64,000 bases of DNA. Origin: CALJXB01 sp965225935. GTDB lineage: Bacteria; Pseudomonadota; Alphaproteobacteria; Kiloniellales; JAKSDN01. The DNA is taken from NCBI GenBank assembly GCA_965225935.1, contig CBDDCC010000018.1, positions 4,245 through 68,244 on the forward strand, in the 5' to 3' direction. The position numbers were made by a program, and so were the translations under genes. Of the stretch, positions 27,457 through 36,645 are shown piece by piece (the first letter of the stretch is position 1; each line of letters starts with the position of its first letter). The notes beneath the pieces were generated by a model, which made no database searches, was not told where the DNA came from, and saw only the letters and a list, made by a program, of their open reading frames with translations.

Positions 27457-29028
27457 ATGTGGCGCGCCCTCTTCTTCTGCCTCAAGGTCGCGGTCGTCAT
27501 CGCCGTCGCCTGGTGGGTGGCCGAGAAGCAGCCGGGACAGGTGAGCCTCGACTGGCTGGGCTACCGCATCGATACCTCGGTCGGTGTGCTGCTGCTGGCC
27601 GCCTTCATCTTCGCCGCCGTGGTGGCCGTGATCTACCGCTCCTGGGGCAGCCTGCGCCGGGTGCCCAGGGACATCAGCCACAAACTGAAGGCCAACCGGG
27701 AGAAGCGCGGCTACCGGGCGCTGACCCAGGGCATGGTGGCGGTCGCAGCCGGCGAGGCGGGCGAGGCCCAGCGCTGGGCCCGCAAGGCCGACGAGCTGTT
27801 GGACGAGCCGCCGCTGACCATGCTGCTGTCGGCCCAGGCGGCGCAGCTGAACGGTGACGACCAGGCGGCCAAGCGCTACTTCACCGCCATGCTGGAGCGC
27901 GACGAGACCCGCTTCCTCGGCCTGCGCGGCCTGATCACCCAGGCACTCCACGAGGGCGACGACCGGGCGGCGCTCGGCTACGCCCACTCGGCCTATGCGC
28001 TCCGGCCCCGCACACCCTGGGTGCTGGAGACCCTGTTCGACCTGAGCGAGCGCCTGGGCGAGCTGGAGGGCGCCGAGCGGGCCGCGCGGGAGGCGGAGCG
28101 CAGCAAGGCCCTGCCGGCGCCCGAGGCGAGACGCCGCCACGCGGTCATCCTGCTGGAGCGCGCCCGCGACCCGCGGCCCAACCCGTCGCGGACCGCCAAG
28201 CTCGCAGCGCAAGCCCACAAGGCGGCGCCCGAGCTGGTGCCGGCCACGGTGCTGCACGCCGAGATGCTGATCGGCAGCGGCCGCCACGCCAAGGCGGCCA
28301 AGATGCTGGAGAAGTCCTGGGCCGCAGCACCCCACCCGGACCTGGTGACGGTCTACCGCAAGGCCCAGCCCGGCAAGTCCGGCATCGAGTGGCTGACCCG
28401 CCTGGGCAAGCTGGTGGCGGGCGCCCCCAGGCACACGGAGAGCCTGCTGGCGCTCGCCGAGGCGGCGCTGGAGGCGAAGCTCTGGGGCGAGGCCCGGCGC
28501 TACCTGCGCGAGGCCTCCGAGGCGGACCTGACGGAGCGCATCTGCCGCCTCATGGCGCGTCTTGAGGAGGCCGAGCACGGCGACGCCGCCAAGATGCGCG
28601 AGTGGCTGATGAAGCTGGGCGAGGCGGCGCCCGACCCGGCCTGGGTCTGCCGCGCCTGCGGCGCCGTCGCCGCCGAGTGGAGCCCGCGCTGCGGCGCCTG
28701 CGACCAGTTCGACGGCCTCGCCTGGCACGTGCCGCCGCGGGTCGCAGCCGGCCACCTGGTGGCCCCGGGCGAGGCGGTCGCCGCCGAGCCGGAGCCGGAA
28801 GCCCCGACGGACGCGGCGCCGGCCGAGCCGGCGAAGCCCGCCGAAGTCGCGGTCACGGCCGAGCCGGTCGAGGTCATCGAGGCGGAGCCGCCGATCCCCA
28901 AGCCGCCAAGTGATGCCGAGGCGCAGCCCAACGCGGGCAGCCAAGCCGAGCCCGAAACCCAAGCCAAGCAGGCAGCCCCGGACGAGCCGCCGCCCCAGCC
29001 CGCCCCGCCCCGCGCGGCGGCCTCCTGA
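27457..29028 (+). CDS. hemY: HemY-like TPR membrane protein
   Basis: A 523-residue protein with two N-terminal membrane helices (about residues 4-18 and 43-60), then the HemY N-terminal domain (SHKLKANREKRGYRALTQGM), TPR-like helical repeats to about residue 380, and a short Cys4 knuckle, CRACGAVAAEWSPRCGAC. The C-terminal 90 residues are Pro/Ala/Glu-rich low complexity. This is the proteobacterial HemY of the hem cluster, not protoporphyrinogen oxidase. It starts 3 bases after the mitofilin gene. Confidence 0.9.
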   Translation: MWRALFFCLKVAVVIAVAWWVAEKQPGQVSLDWLGYRIDTSVGVLLLAAFIFAAVVAVIYRSWGSLRRVPRDISHKLKANREKRGYRALTQGMVAVAAGEAGEAQRWARKADELLDEPPLTMLLSAQAAQLNGDDQAAKRYFTAMLERDETRFLGLRGLITQALHEGDDRAALGYAHSAYALRPRTPWVLETLFDLSERLGELEGAERAAREAERSKALPAPEARRRHAVILLERARDPRPNPSRTAKLAAQAHKAAPELVPATVLHAEMLIGSGRHAKAAKMLEKSWAAAPHPDLVTVYRKAQPGKSGIEWLTRLGKLVAGAPRHTESLLALAEAALEAKLWGEARRYLREASEADLTERICRLMARLEEAEHGDAAKMREWLMKLGEAAPDPAWVCRACGAVAAEWSPRCGACDQFDGLAWHVPPRVAAGHLVAPGEAVAAEPEPEAPTDAAPAEPAKPAEVAVTAEPVEVIEAEPPIPKPPSDAEAQPNAGSQAEPETQAKQAAPDEPPPQPAPPRAAAS

Positions 29029-29031
29029 ACG

Positions 29032-29056
29032 GCCGGTTTCGACGGTCGAGACCGGC
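29032..29056 (+). terminator. Hairpin just after hemY
   Basis: An 11-base stem with one G-T mismatch around a CGG loop starts 4 bases after the hemY stop codon. There is no T-run, so it may be a weak or Rho-assisted terminator of the hem operon. Confidence 0.35.
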
Positions 29057-29160
29057 GGAAAGCGAAAGAGACGGCACGGCCAAAAGAGCGGCGGGGCCAG
29101 CGTTGACGCGACTCCCTGCCTGATCTAGTGTCCGGCCGCCCTTCACGCGGCCAGCCCGGC

Positions 29161-29236
<76 letters not shown>

Positions 29237-29249
29237 TTCACCAGACTGT

Positions 29250-29830
29250 CCGCCCCGGAGACATGGGGATCAGTTCGTACCTAAGACATGGGTGACAACC
29301 TCGTGCCGAACGGGTTGTCGATGGTTTACAAGGCCCTTTGTTCCAGGTCGATGTATCCCAAATCATAGGTCATGAAGCGGGTCGGCCAAATGCCCTCGTT
29401 GACCTCTTTGATGCCGAGGCGCTGACCGGCGAGCACGGTTGCGATGCTGGTTTTCTTGCGGTGCCTGCAGATGCGGCCGCACGGCGTTACCAGGATGTCC
29501 CGATCGTGGAAGGGATAGTCCGCTTCCGGCAAGCCTTCATAGCGCTTTGGTGACGGCCGGTGGATCTCGGCGGGGACTTTCATGCCGAGCGCTCGTGACG
29601 GCTGTTTTATGTCGGCCGCCCCGGCTTGATGCGATCGCTGTTGAGGCCGAGCCTGAGCCACCAGACCGGGAGGCGCGAGAGATTGTGGAGGCCGTTGGGG
29701 CTGGCAGAAGGGACCCCAGGGCCGGATCCGATCGCCTCCGGCAGGCCGCCTCGTCGAACAGATGCTGAAAGACTGGGATGGCCTCGGCCTCCTATGCTTC
29801 GGCCCGGACTCGGTCCGATCGGTCTCCGAA
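29250..29830 (-). mobile_element. Decayed IS481-family insertion sequence
   Basis: The - strand encodes recognisable pieces of an IS481-type transposase in changing frames. About 29640-29800 gives EAIPVFQHLFDEA, LPEAIGSGPGVPSASP and LHNLSRLPVWWLRLGLNSDR then IKPGRP and a stop. About 29330-29610 gives the C-terminus ALGMKVPAEIHRPSPKRYEG, HDRDILVTPCGRICRHRKK and LAGQRLGIKEVNEGIW. The segment between IKPGRP and ALGMK is deleted, and there are at least two frameshifts. Bases 29246-29290 (CCGGAGACATGGG, later AAGACATGGGTGACA) resemble an IS481 end. From about 29830 to 30100 I see no gene. Confidence 0.7.
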
Positions 29831-30154
29831 AGGGGTCGGATTGGTCTCACTGTCGCGGCACGCCGCCAACACGCAAGAGCCGCCAAAGCTGGGCGGCGGC
29901 GCGCGGGGGCCAGATCCAGTTGGGACGAGCCCACGGCACCGCCCTGCTCCAACAGCATGTTGGAGGAGAAGATTTCTTAAATTGTATTAAGTTTTGGTGT
30001 GAATACTCAGCAAGTCCCCGGCGCTTTATCACTCCGATTTGTTGGGAACTTCGGGCCCCGATACTTGTTTCTTCTTTAACTCATATGTACCCCGCCATTC
30101 TTGAGTCTGACCATAGGTCGAATGAAATCCCTCAATGATAGAAGGGACGAGGCG

Positions 30155-30289
30155 GTGATTAATCGGCGAAAACTTCTCAGAATTCTGCTGCTCCTGGGCC
30201 CTGTCGCGGCCCTGACCTCTGCGTGCAAGCGCCGCCCCTACGAGGAAACCGAAGAGCCTCTAAAGCAACGGGAAGGCGGCGGATACTGA
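30155..30289 (+). CDS. Small predicted lipoprotein
   Basis: From the GTG at 30155, preceded by AAGGGACGAG, a 44-residue protein starts VINRRKLLRILLLLGPVAAL followed by TSAC, a good lipobox with Cys at about residue 24. The mature part is only about 20 residues, charged and ending GGGY. An upstream ATG (30122) would add 11 residues. Very small lipoproteins of this sort often accompany cytochrome or secretion operons. It is the first gene of the + strand part of the cytochrome island. Confidence 0.5.
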   Translation: MINRRKLLRILLLLGPVAALTSACKRRPYEETEEPLKQREGGGY

Positions 30290-30451
30290 GGTTCACGGCC
30301 TGGCAAGGCACTAGCTGTTCGGCGGTTCGATCGATGTCATCGGAACCGCTAGGTACCGCCTCACCTATGCGTTTCCCGCAGTCGTTCGGTCCGACCCGCC
30401 AACGCGCAGCCTGCCGGCAACGAGGGCAATTCTTGGCGGATCCAGACGGTG

Positions 30452-32575
30452 ATGGATATGGGCGGAAAGCAGAGTGTAGGACGTAAAGACGAAATCGTGA
30501 GCGTGTTCTCGGGTGCAGCGGCCTGGTCCGCGATCGTTTTGACCGGCGGATTGTTTGTGACGATCACGAACACTGCCGCCGCGGAAAACGGCCAACTCCA
30601 GGGCGCTTCGCCATACGGAGACACCGCGACCTTTCAGGCCAACGTGCCGAGCTTCGCTAGAAACTGGCCGGATTTCGGCGCGCAGGTTGCGGCCGCCGAT
30701 CGAATCGCCACGACGGCCGACGAGGAAGAGACTCTCGACGATCCCGGCGTGGACGGCCCTGCCGGCGAGGACAGCGCCTCTGAAGAGGACGGCGCTCCCG
30801 GCGAGGACAGTGCTTCTGAAGAGGATGGATCCGCTGGCGAGGAAGGCGCTGCTGACGAGGACAGCGTTGCAAGCGAGGACGACGCTGCTGGCGAGGACGG
30901 CGATGCCGAATTCAGCGCCGATGAGGCGCACGTGGCGCTGTTGACCGAAGAGCGCTATCCACCGGCGGCGGCCTGCGGCACCTGTCACCCGAAGCACTAC
31001 CGCGAATGGTCCGTTTCTCAGCATGCCTATGCGCAGTTGAGCCCCGTCTACCTCTCGCTCAACAACAAGATCAATGAATTGACCAATGGGTCGAACGGCG
31101 ACTTCTGCCTGCGTTGTCACAATCAGGTCGGCGCCAACCTCGGCGAAAATTCTTTCATGTCGAATCTCGAGCGGCATCCGACGTCACGAGAGGGCATCAC
31201 CTGCGTCGTATGCCACCGCATCAACAAGGCCTACAACAAGGCCAGCGGCCGCCTGGCGCTAGCCGAGGGGTCAATCACGGAACCGGTCTATGGTCCCAGC
31301 GGCAACCAGGAACTGGCGCGCGTTCTGGAAAACGCCCAGGAATACGGGGTGGCGACCGACCCGAATGCGCGTGGGCAATTGATCCACGGCGAAGCCCAAC
31401 AGTTTGAATCTATCTCCACGCCCGTGTTCTGCGGCACCTGTCACGACGTGACCCTCTTCAATGGCTTCCGGCTCGAGGAAGCTTACAGCGAGTATCGACT
31501 TTCGCCCGCAGCCGCGGAAGGCATCACCTGTCAGGACTGCCACATGGGCAAGATCCAGGGGGTCGCGTCCGGCTACGAGGTCGGGCCGGCCGCCGTGGTG
31601 TTCGACGAGCCCACCAAACCAAGGAAGCTGACAAACCATTTCTTCGCCGGCCCAGACTATTCGCTCATACATCCGGGGATCTTTCCCCACAGCGTCGAGG
31701 CGCAAGAGTTTGCGAGCATCGAGGAGTGGCTGCTGTTCGATGTCGAGGCAGGCTGGGGAACCGACGAGTTCGAGGACGCGGTCACCGACGACACCGAGTT
31801 CCCCGAGGAGTGGGAGTCCGTCGACGACCGCTACGACGCCCGAGAGATCATCGACGACCAGCTGGAGCTTTTGGACTGGGCCACGGAAAAACGGCTCGAG
31901 GTCCTGCGCATTGGATACAAGCTGGGCGAGATAGTGACGGAAAAGGCCGACAAGGACGGCATCAACTTCCGTGTCCAGGTGCGAAACGGGACCAACGGCC
32001 ACAACGTGCCGACCGGCTTCACCGGCGAACGGCTGGTCTGGCTCGATGTGACCGTGGTCGACCAGGAGGGAACGGTCGTCTTTCGCTCAGGCGACCGAGA
32101 CCCCAATGGCGACCTTCGCGACGGTCACTCCTCCTATGTTCATGCCGGAAAGGCTGAGCTCGACCAATATCTGTTCAGCTTGCAGTCGATCTTCGTCACC
32201 CAAAATGGACGCGGCGGCGAAATCGAGCACGTCATCCCGATCCCCTTCCCGGTGTTTGCCTTGCCGCGAGTCCTGCCCTCGACCACCTCCTTGGTGTTCA
32301 CCGGCGAACCGGCGACCGAACGCAACCACAAGAAGGGGATCGAGCCCTTGGGCGAAAGATGGCCTGAATACAAGGTGGCGGGCAGCGCCTTGACCGGCAA
32401 GGGACCCTACCGAGCGATTGTCAAGCTCATGCAACAGCCGGTGCCCGTCAATCTTCTCCTCGCGATACAAAGCGTCGGATTCGATTACGGCATGACGCCG
32501 CAGGATGTGGGCGATGCGTTGGTCTCCGGCGCCCAACTGTTGTGGGAGCAGGAGGTGTCGTTTGACATCGAGTAG
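30452..32575 (+). CDS. Pentaheme c-type cytochrome (cytochrome c554-like) with acidic repeat linker
   Basis: A protein of about 707 residues with a signal-peptide-like N-terminus (AWSAIVLTGGLFVTITNTAA). After it comes a low-complexity acidic linker of about 60 residues built from near-repeats of GEDSASEEDG. The heme domain then has five CXXCH sites: CGTCH (in CGTCHPKHYREWSVSQHAYA), CLRCH, CVVCH, CGTCH and CQDCH. The C-terminal part contains NGTNGHNVPTGFTGERLVWL, a beta domain common in periplasmic multiheme proteins. The likely role is periplasmic or cell-surface electron transfer. An enzymatic role cannot be excluded, and no close functional family is evident. Confidence 0.85.
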   Translation: MDMGGKQSVGRKDEIVSVFSGAAAWSAIVLTGGLFVTITNTAAAENGQLQGASPYGDTATFQANVPSFARNWPDFGAQVAAADRIATTADEEETLDDPGVDGPAGEDSASEEDGAPGEDSASEEDGSAGEEGAADEDSVASEDDAAGEDGDAEFSADEAHVALLTEERYPPAAACGTCHPKHYREWSVSQHAYAQLSPVYLSLNNKINELTNGSNGDFCLRCHNQVGANLGENSFMSNLERHPTSREGITCVVCHRINKAYNKASGRLALAEGSITEPVYGPSGNQELARVLENAQEYGVATDPNARGQLIHGEAQQFESISTPVFCGTCHDVTLFNGFRLEEAYSEYRLSPAAAEGITCQDCHMGKIQGVASGYEVGPAAVVFDEPTKPRKLTNHFFAGPDYSLIHPGIFPHSVEAQEFASIEEWLLFDVEAGWGTDEFEDAVTDDTEFPEEWESVDDRYDAREIIDDQLELLDWATEKRLEVLRIGYKLGEIVTEKADKDGINFRVQVRNGTNGHNVPTGFTGERLVWLDVTVVDQEGTVVFRSGDRDPNGDLRDGHSSYVHAGKAELDQYLFSLQSIFVTQNGRGGEIEHVIPIPFPVFALPRVLPSTTSLVFTGEPATERNHKKGIEPLGERWPEYKVAGSALTGKGPYRAIVKLMQQPVPVNLLLAIQSVGFDYGMTPQDVGDALVSGAQLLWEQEVSFDIE

Positions 32576-32768
32576 TGGACAACAGAGTTGCGTTGGCGGG
32601 GTGCGGAGAACCGAACCCGACACAGGACGATCGCTGTTGCCCGCCACCCCAGCATGGAGCCGGTCTGTTTCGTGGCGTTCGTCTCCGCCACTGCCGAGAC
32701 AGAGCAGCAATGAAGAACTGGCCGATGGCTGATATCCACCCTCGTGCGGTGAGGCTGGAAGTGACGGA

Positions 32769-35042
32769 ATGACACGGCTTCGGGTTGTCGCAGCAGTCGG
32801 GCGCCTTGGCGGCAGCATCAGAACGGCCGTGCGATTGAGCGTAGTTTGCTTGGGCGTCCTGTTCGCCGTGTCGGCATCGGCAGGCGATTCGAATCTCTCA
32901 AGCTGTTGCTCGGTATGGCTGTCCGACAGCCTGTTGATTGGCTCGCTGCCGGCCGGCCGTAGCTCACCCGGCGTCCAGCTTGCGGCCATCATCGATCTCG
33001 AAGACTCTCTGGAGGTCGAGCCCGGATCACCATCCGATAGCTTGTCTGCGGACTCGCCGCCAGCCGGCGACGGCTCGACCAGTGTCCAGCTGGCGGCCAC
33101 CATCGATCTCGAAGACTCTCTGAAGGTCGAGCCCGGATTGCCGTCCGGCAACCTGTCGGCTGGCTCGCCGCCGGCCGGCCGCGATTCGGCGGACGTCCAG
33201 TTGGCAGCCGCCGTCGTTCTCGGCGACACTCCGGAGGTCGAGCCCAGCTCGCATTCCGACAGCCAGTTGGCCGGCTTGTCGCCAGCCGGCCGCGATCCGG
33301 CCGGTGCCCAGCTGGCGGCCGCCGTCTCTCTCGAGGACTCTCCGGAGGTCGAACCCAGATGGCTCTCCGACAGCCTGTTGGCCGACTCGCCGCCGGCCGG
33401 TGACGGCGCAGCTGGCGTCCAGCTAGCGGCCGCTGTCGTGCCCGAGGACCCGCAGGAAGTCGAGCCCAGATGGTTGTCCGCCAGCCTTCAGGCTGAGCCG
33501 CGGCCGGCTGGTGGCGGTGCGCCGGCGGCGGCCCAACCGACGGTGGCTGTGGTCCCCGAAGACTCTCCGGAAACCGAGTCCCGATGGGTGACCGGCAGCC
33601 AAGTAGCTCAAACGCCGACCGATGGCGACGAGCCCGCCCCTGCGGCCGCGGAGACGGGTGAGCCCTGGTACAGCTGGTTTTGGCCCTTGGGAGACCGCGT
33701 GGAGGCCGCGGCCCTGAAGGACGAGTACGTTCCCTTCAAGTCCGTAGGCGAAATCCCGGGTCGGCCGGCGCTGGCCCTTGAACTGGGTGACCCATTTCTC
33801 GACACGGGGCAGCTCCATGAAGGATTCGAAGTCCCGCTACTCGGTGCGGTCTGGCAACCCAGGCTCTGGGCCTACATGATCGCCCGCACGGCATTGCAGA
33901 CATTCGATAACGGGGCGCCGGGACGCCAGCGCGACACCGAATGGGCCAATCGCCTGGACATGTTCTTCAATCTCCAATTGACCGGAACCGAGAAGATCAT
34001 CCTCGGGCTACGCCCCCTCGACCAGAACAAGCCGGATGCCTTCACGCGCTACACCTTCGAGGGCGCCGACAAGGGATTTCAGAACGAACTCAACCTCGAT
34101 ATCGAGACGCTGTTCTTCGAGGGCGACTTTGGCAGCCTGTTCCCGAACCTGGATCCGGAAGGGATAGAGCCGATCGACCTTGGCTTCACGGTGGGCCGTC
34201 AACCGATCGTTTTCCAGGAAGGGATCTTGATCAACGACACGATCGATGCGGTTGGTTTGATCCGCAACAACATTCCCTTCCCGGGAACCTCGAACTTCCG
34301 TGTTTCCGGCTTGTGGGGGTGGAACCGCCTGGACCGCAATGATCCGTCTCGCGACAACGAAGAGAACACCTTTGCATTGTTCACTGCGGCCGATGCGCCG
34401 GTCAGCACCTACAACCTCGATCTCATCTATGTCGACGACAACGGCTCGCCGGATGCGGACGGCTTTTATGTCGGCGCCTCGGCCATCCAGCGCATAGCTG
34501 CCCTGGGCGGCCTCAGCACGGCCTTTCGGATCAACAGCTCCATCGCCTTGGACGGGGAGGTCGGCAACAACCCGTCCGGCGCCAACGTGATCGGCAACGG
34601 AACCTTGCTCTCGGCCGAGCTGTCGAAAACCCCCAAGGGCTCCGACGACATCGCGTACTTCAACCCGTTCTGGAGCATTGGAAACTTCACGCAGGCCGGA
34701 CGGGAGGCTATCCTCGGCGGACCGTTGGCCAGCCTCGGCATACTGTTTGCCTCACCCAACCTCAGCAACTACGGGGCGGAGGTCAATCCCTTCACCGACG
34801 ACGTGGTCGGATTCGCGACGGGATATCAGGCTTTCTGGGACAACAAGCGCCGCAATCTAATCCTGGAGATGGCCGGGCGTCACAGCTACGGCGACGATGG
34901 GTTTGATTCGCTGGGCTTCGGATTCCAGTTGCAGCAGGCGCTCGGACAGCACGTCCAACTGCAGTTCGAAGGCTTCTACACCTTGAACGAAGGTCGGAGC
35001 GACGGCGCTGGGGCGCGCGCAGAGATTCTCGTGGTCTATTGA
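32769..35042 (+). CDS. Outer-membrane beta-barrel (porin-like) protein with N-terminal 37-residue repeats
   Basis: A 757-residue protein with a signal peptide (VVCLGVLFAVSASA). Residues about 49-287 consist of about six and a half tandem repeats of about 37 residues, with consensus SDSLLADSPPAG...VQLAA...LEDSPEVEP. The C-terminal 430 residues alternate polar and hydrophobic residues and contain GFTVGRQPIVFQEGILINDT, GFYVGASAIQRI and a final strand ending AEILVVY, as expected of an outer-membrane barrel with a C-terminal aromatic residue. It follows the pentaheme cytochrome by 193 bases on the same strand. It may provide the outer-membrane passage or docking for the cytochromes. The barrel's specificity is unknown. 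Confidence 0.7.
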   Translation: MTRLRVVAAVGRLGGSIRTAVRLSVVCLGVLFAVSASAGDSNLSSCCSVWLSDSLLIGSLPAGRSSPGVQLAAIIDLEDSLEVEPGSPSDSLSADSPPAGDGSTSVQLAATIDLEDSLKVEPGLPSGNLSAGSPPAGRDSADVQLAAAVVLGDTPEVEPSSHSDSQLAGLSPAGRDPAGAQLAAAVSLEDSPEVEPRWLSDSLLADSPPAGDGAAGVQLAAAVVPEDPQEVEPRWLSASLQAEPRPAGGGAPAAAQPTVAVVPEDSPETESRWVTGSQVAQTPTDGDEPAPAAAETGEPWYSWFWPLGDRVEAAALKDEYVPFKSVGEIPGRPALALELGDPFLDTGQLHEGFEVPLLGAVWQPRLWAYMIARTALQTFDNGAPGRQRDTEWANRLDMFFNLQLTGTEKIILGLRPLDQNKPDAFTRYTFEGADKGFQNELNLDIETLFFEGDFGSLFPNLDPEGIEPIDLGFTVGRQPIVFQEGILINDTIDAVGLIRNNIPFPGTSNFRVSGLWGWNRLDRNDPSRDNEENTFALFTAADAPVSTYNLDLIYVDDNGSPDADGFYVGASAIQRIAALGGLSTAFRINSSIALDGEVGNNPSGANVIGNGTLLSAELSKTPKGSDDIAYFNPFWSIGNFTQAGREAILGGPLASLGILFASPNLSNYGAEVNPFTDDVVGFATGYQAFWDNKRRNLILEMAGRHSYGDDGFDSLGFGFQLQQALGQHVQLQFEGFYTLNEGRSDGAGARAEILVVY
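32913..33630 (+). repeat. Tandem repeats, unit about 111 bp, in porin-like gene
   Basis: About 6.5 imperfect in-frame copies of a 37-codon unit, each with variants of CCGGCCGG, GTCCAGCTGGCGGCC and GAGGTCGAGCCC. The unit drifts towards the 3' end. Its length in frame suggests expansion and contraction under protein-level selection. Confidence 0.8.
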
Positions 35043-35102
35043 GTTTCTCGATGCCCAGCCATTTCTTTTGCGCGGCACAGTGCTGGCGCAAGCGTTCCGG
35101 CA

Positions 35103-36368
35103 TCAGGCCTCGAGTTTGAGATCGGACTTGGGGACCGAGAGGCAAACGAGACAAGAGCCCTTCTCCGGCATCTCTCCTGGCGTCCCGAGATACTCGACCT
35201 CACCGGATTGGATGGCCGTCAGGCAGGTGCCGCAATTGCCGGCGCGGCACCCATAGTCGATGCTGACCCCTTGCTCCTCTGCAAAGTCGAGCAGGGAGCC
35301 GATCTCGGGGTTCCAAGGAGCCGATATCTCCGTCTTCGTGAAGGTGACGTTTATCTCCTGCTTTGACGGCGCGGGGTCTTGTGGCTGCTTCAACCGCTTC
35401 ACCGTCGTTGCTCCGAAGGCCTCGTGCCTTATGCGCCGCTCCGGTACGCCCCAGACGGTGAGCTGCTTGTAGAGCGCGGTCATCATCAGGGGGGGTCCGC
35501 AGAGGAAAAACTCGTAGCCTTTCGACGGAAGCGACCACCTCATCAAGTCAACGCTGACATGGCCTCTCCGATTGAAATCTCTGCCCAAAACGCAGTCCTT
35601 TGTGGGCTGGCTGTAGCATACGCAGAGGTGAAGGTTCTCGTGTTCCCGTGACAGCGCCTCCAGATGCTCCTTCATCGGGTGTTGGCGGCTGTTTCTTACG
35701 CCTAGGAACAAGCGGATCTCGCGCTTCGAGCCGGACTCGACGACGGCATTGAGCATGCTGAGCAGCGGCGTGATGCCCACCCCCCCGGCAACGAGCACGA
35801 TGGGGGTCTGCTTCGAGGTGTCGAGAACGAAATGCCCCGAGGGCGCCTTGACGTCGAGGACATCGCCGACCTTCAGACGGTCGTGGAAGAACGAGGACGC
35901 GCGCCCCGGGGGCAGTTCCGGTTTATCGTTCGGTGGCGGGACCTGCTTGATGGTCACGCGATAGTGTTCCGGGTTCGGCCGGTCCGACAGGGAGTAGCAG
36001 CGGATCAAGGGCTTCTTGTCGCCCGGCAGATGCAGCCTGAAAGTGAGATATTGACCCGGCTTGAAAGGCGGGAGCGGGCGCCGGTCCTGTGGTCTCAGGT
36101 AGAACGAGCAGATGCTGCCGTCGGCTTCCGGCTGTTTGTCTGCGATCTCGAACTTCCGAAAACCGTTCCAGGAATGCTCCGCTCGCTTTGGCTCGGACCG
36201 ATCTCGGGCCAGGATCTCCGCCACTTGGGCCCGCAACAGGTCACGGTCCCGCGAAGCCCTCCGGGCCTGTTGCGTGGCTGCGCGTACGCCGCCGCAAGCG
36301 AGCACGGCAAGGTAGAGGCTGATCCCAGCCAGAACGATCAATGCGGCAGTTTGGACGGGGTCTTGCAT
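35103..36368 (-). CDS. Membrane-anchored [2Fe-2S] ferredoxin-NAD(P)H reductase
   Basis: A 421-residue protein. Residues about 8-30 form a membrane anchor (ALIVLAGISLYLAVLACGG). A ferredoxin-reductase unit follows, with FAD-binding LIRCYSLSDRPNP and NAD(P)-binding VLVAGGVGITPLLSMLN and LCGPPLMMTALY. The C-terminal plant-type ferredoxin has DYGCRAGNCGTCLTAI and GSCLVCLSVP, the four Cys ligands. It should pass electrons between NAD(P)H and a membrane or iron-sulfur partner. It belongs to the cytochrome island and is the last gene of the - strand set, 277 bases downstream of the decaheme gene. It converges on the porin-like gene. Confidence 0.88.
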   Translation of the reverse strand: MQDPVQTAALIVLAGISLYLAVLACGGVRAATQQARRASRDRDLLRAQVAEILARDRSEPKRAEHSWNGFRKFEIADKQPEADGSICSFYLRPQDRRPLPPFKPGQYLTFRLHLPGDKKPLIRCYSLSDRPNPEHYRVTIKQVPPPNDKPELPPGRASSFFHDRLKVGDVLDVKAPSGHFVLDTSKQTPIVLVAGGVGITPLLSMLNAVVESGSKREIRLFLGVRNSRQHPMKEHLEALSREHENLHLCVCYSQPTKDCVLGRDFNRRGHVSVDLMRWSLPSKGYEFFLCGPPLMMTALYKQLTVWGVPERRIRHEAFGATTVKRLKQPQDPAPSKQEINVTFTKTEISAPWNPEIGSLLDFAEEQGVSIDYGCRAGNCGTCLTAIQSGEVEYLGTPGEMPEKGSCLVCLSVPKSDLKLEA

Positions 36369-36645
36369 GACCGTCTATCCTGAAACCTGACCCTGCAACC
36401 GAATAATTGCTTTTGTGATTTCGTTACCGCGGCCGCGAGATTCAGGCCGGCACTCAAGTCGAACGGAGGGGCGAACAAGCTCCTCTCGACCTTGCCGTCA
36501 TCTTTGCGGGCCGCCCTATCGCGCCCGTTTGCAAGCCGGTCGCCAGGAAGGCGCAGAGGGGCTGACAAACCGTGTTGCGCCGGGCCCGTCTCGCTCGGGG
36601 ACTGCGAACTCGACCGCCCAGGCGTGGAAGTCGAACGTCCATTGG

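Noticed and set aside
25861..28962. A 1,033-codon open frame on the - strand across the mitofilin and hemY genes
   Set aside because: Low-complexity Arg/Leu/Gly-rich translation with no family pattern; it is the antisense shadow of two clear + strand genes in GC-rich DNA.
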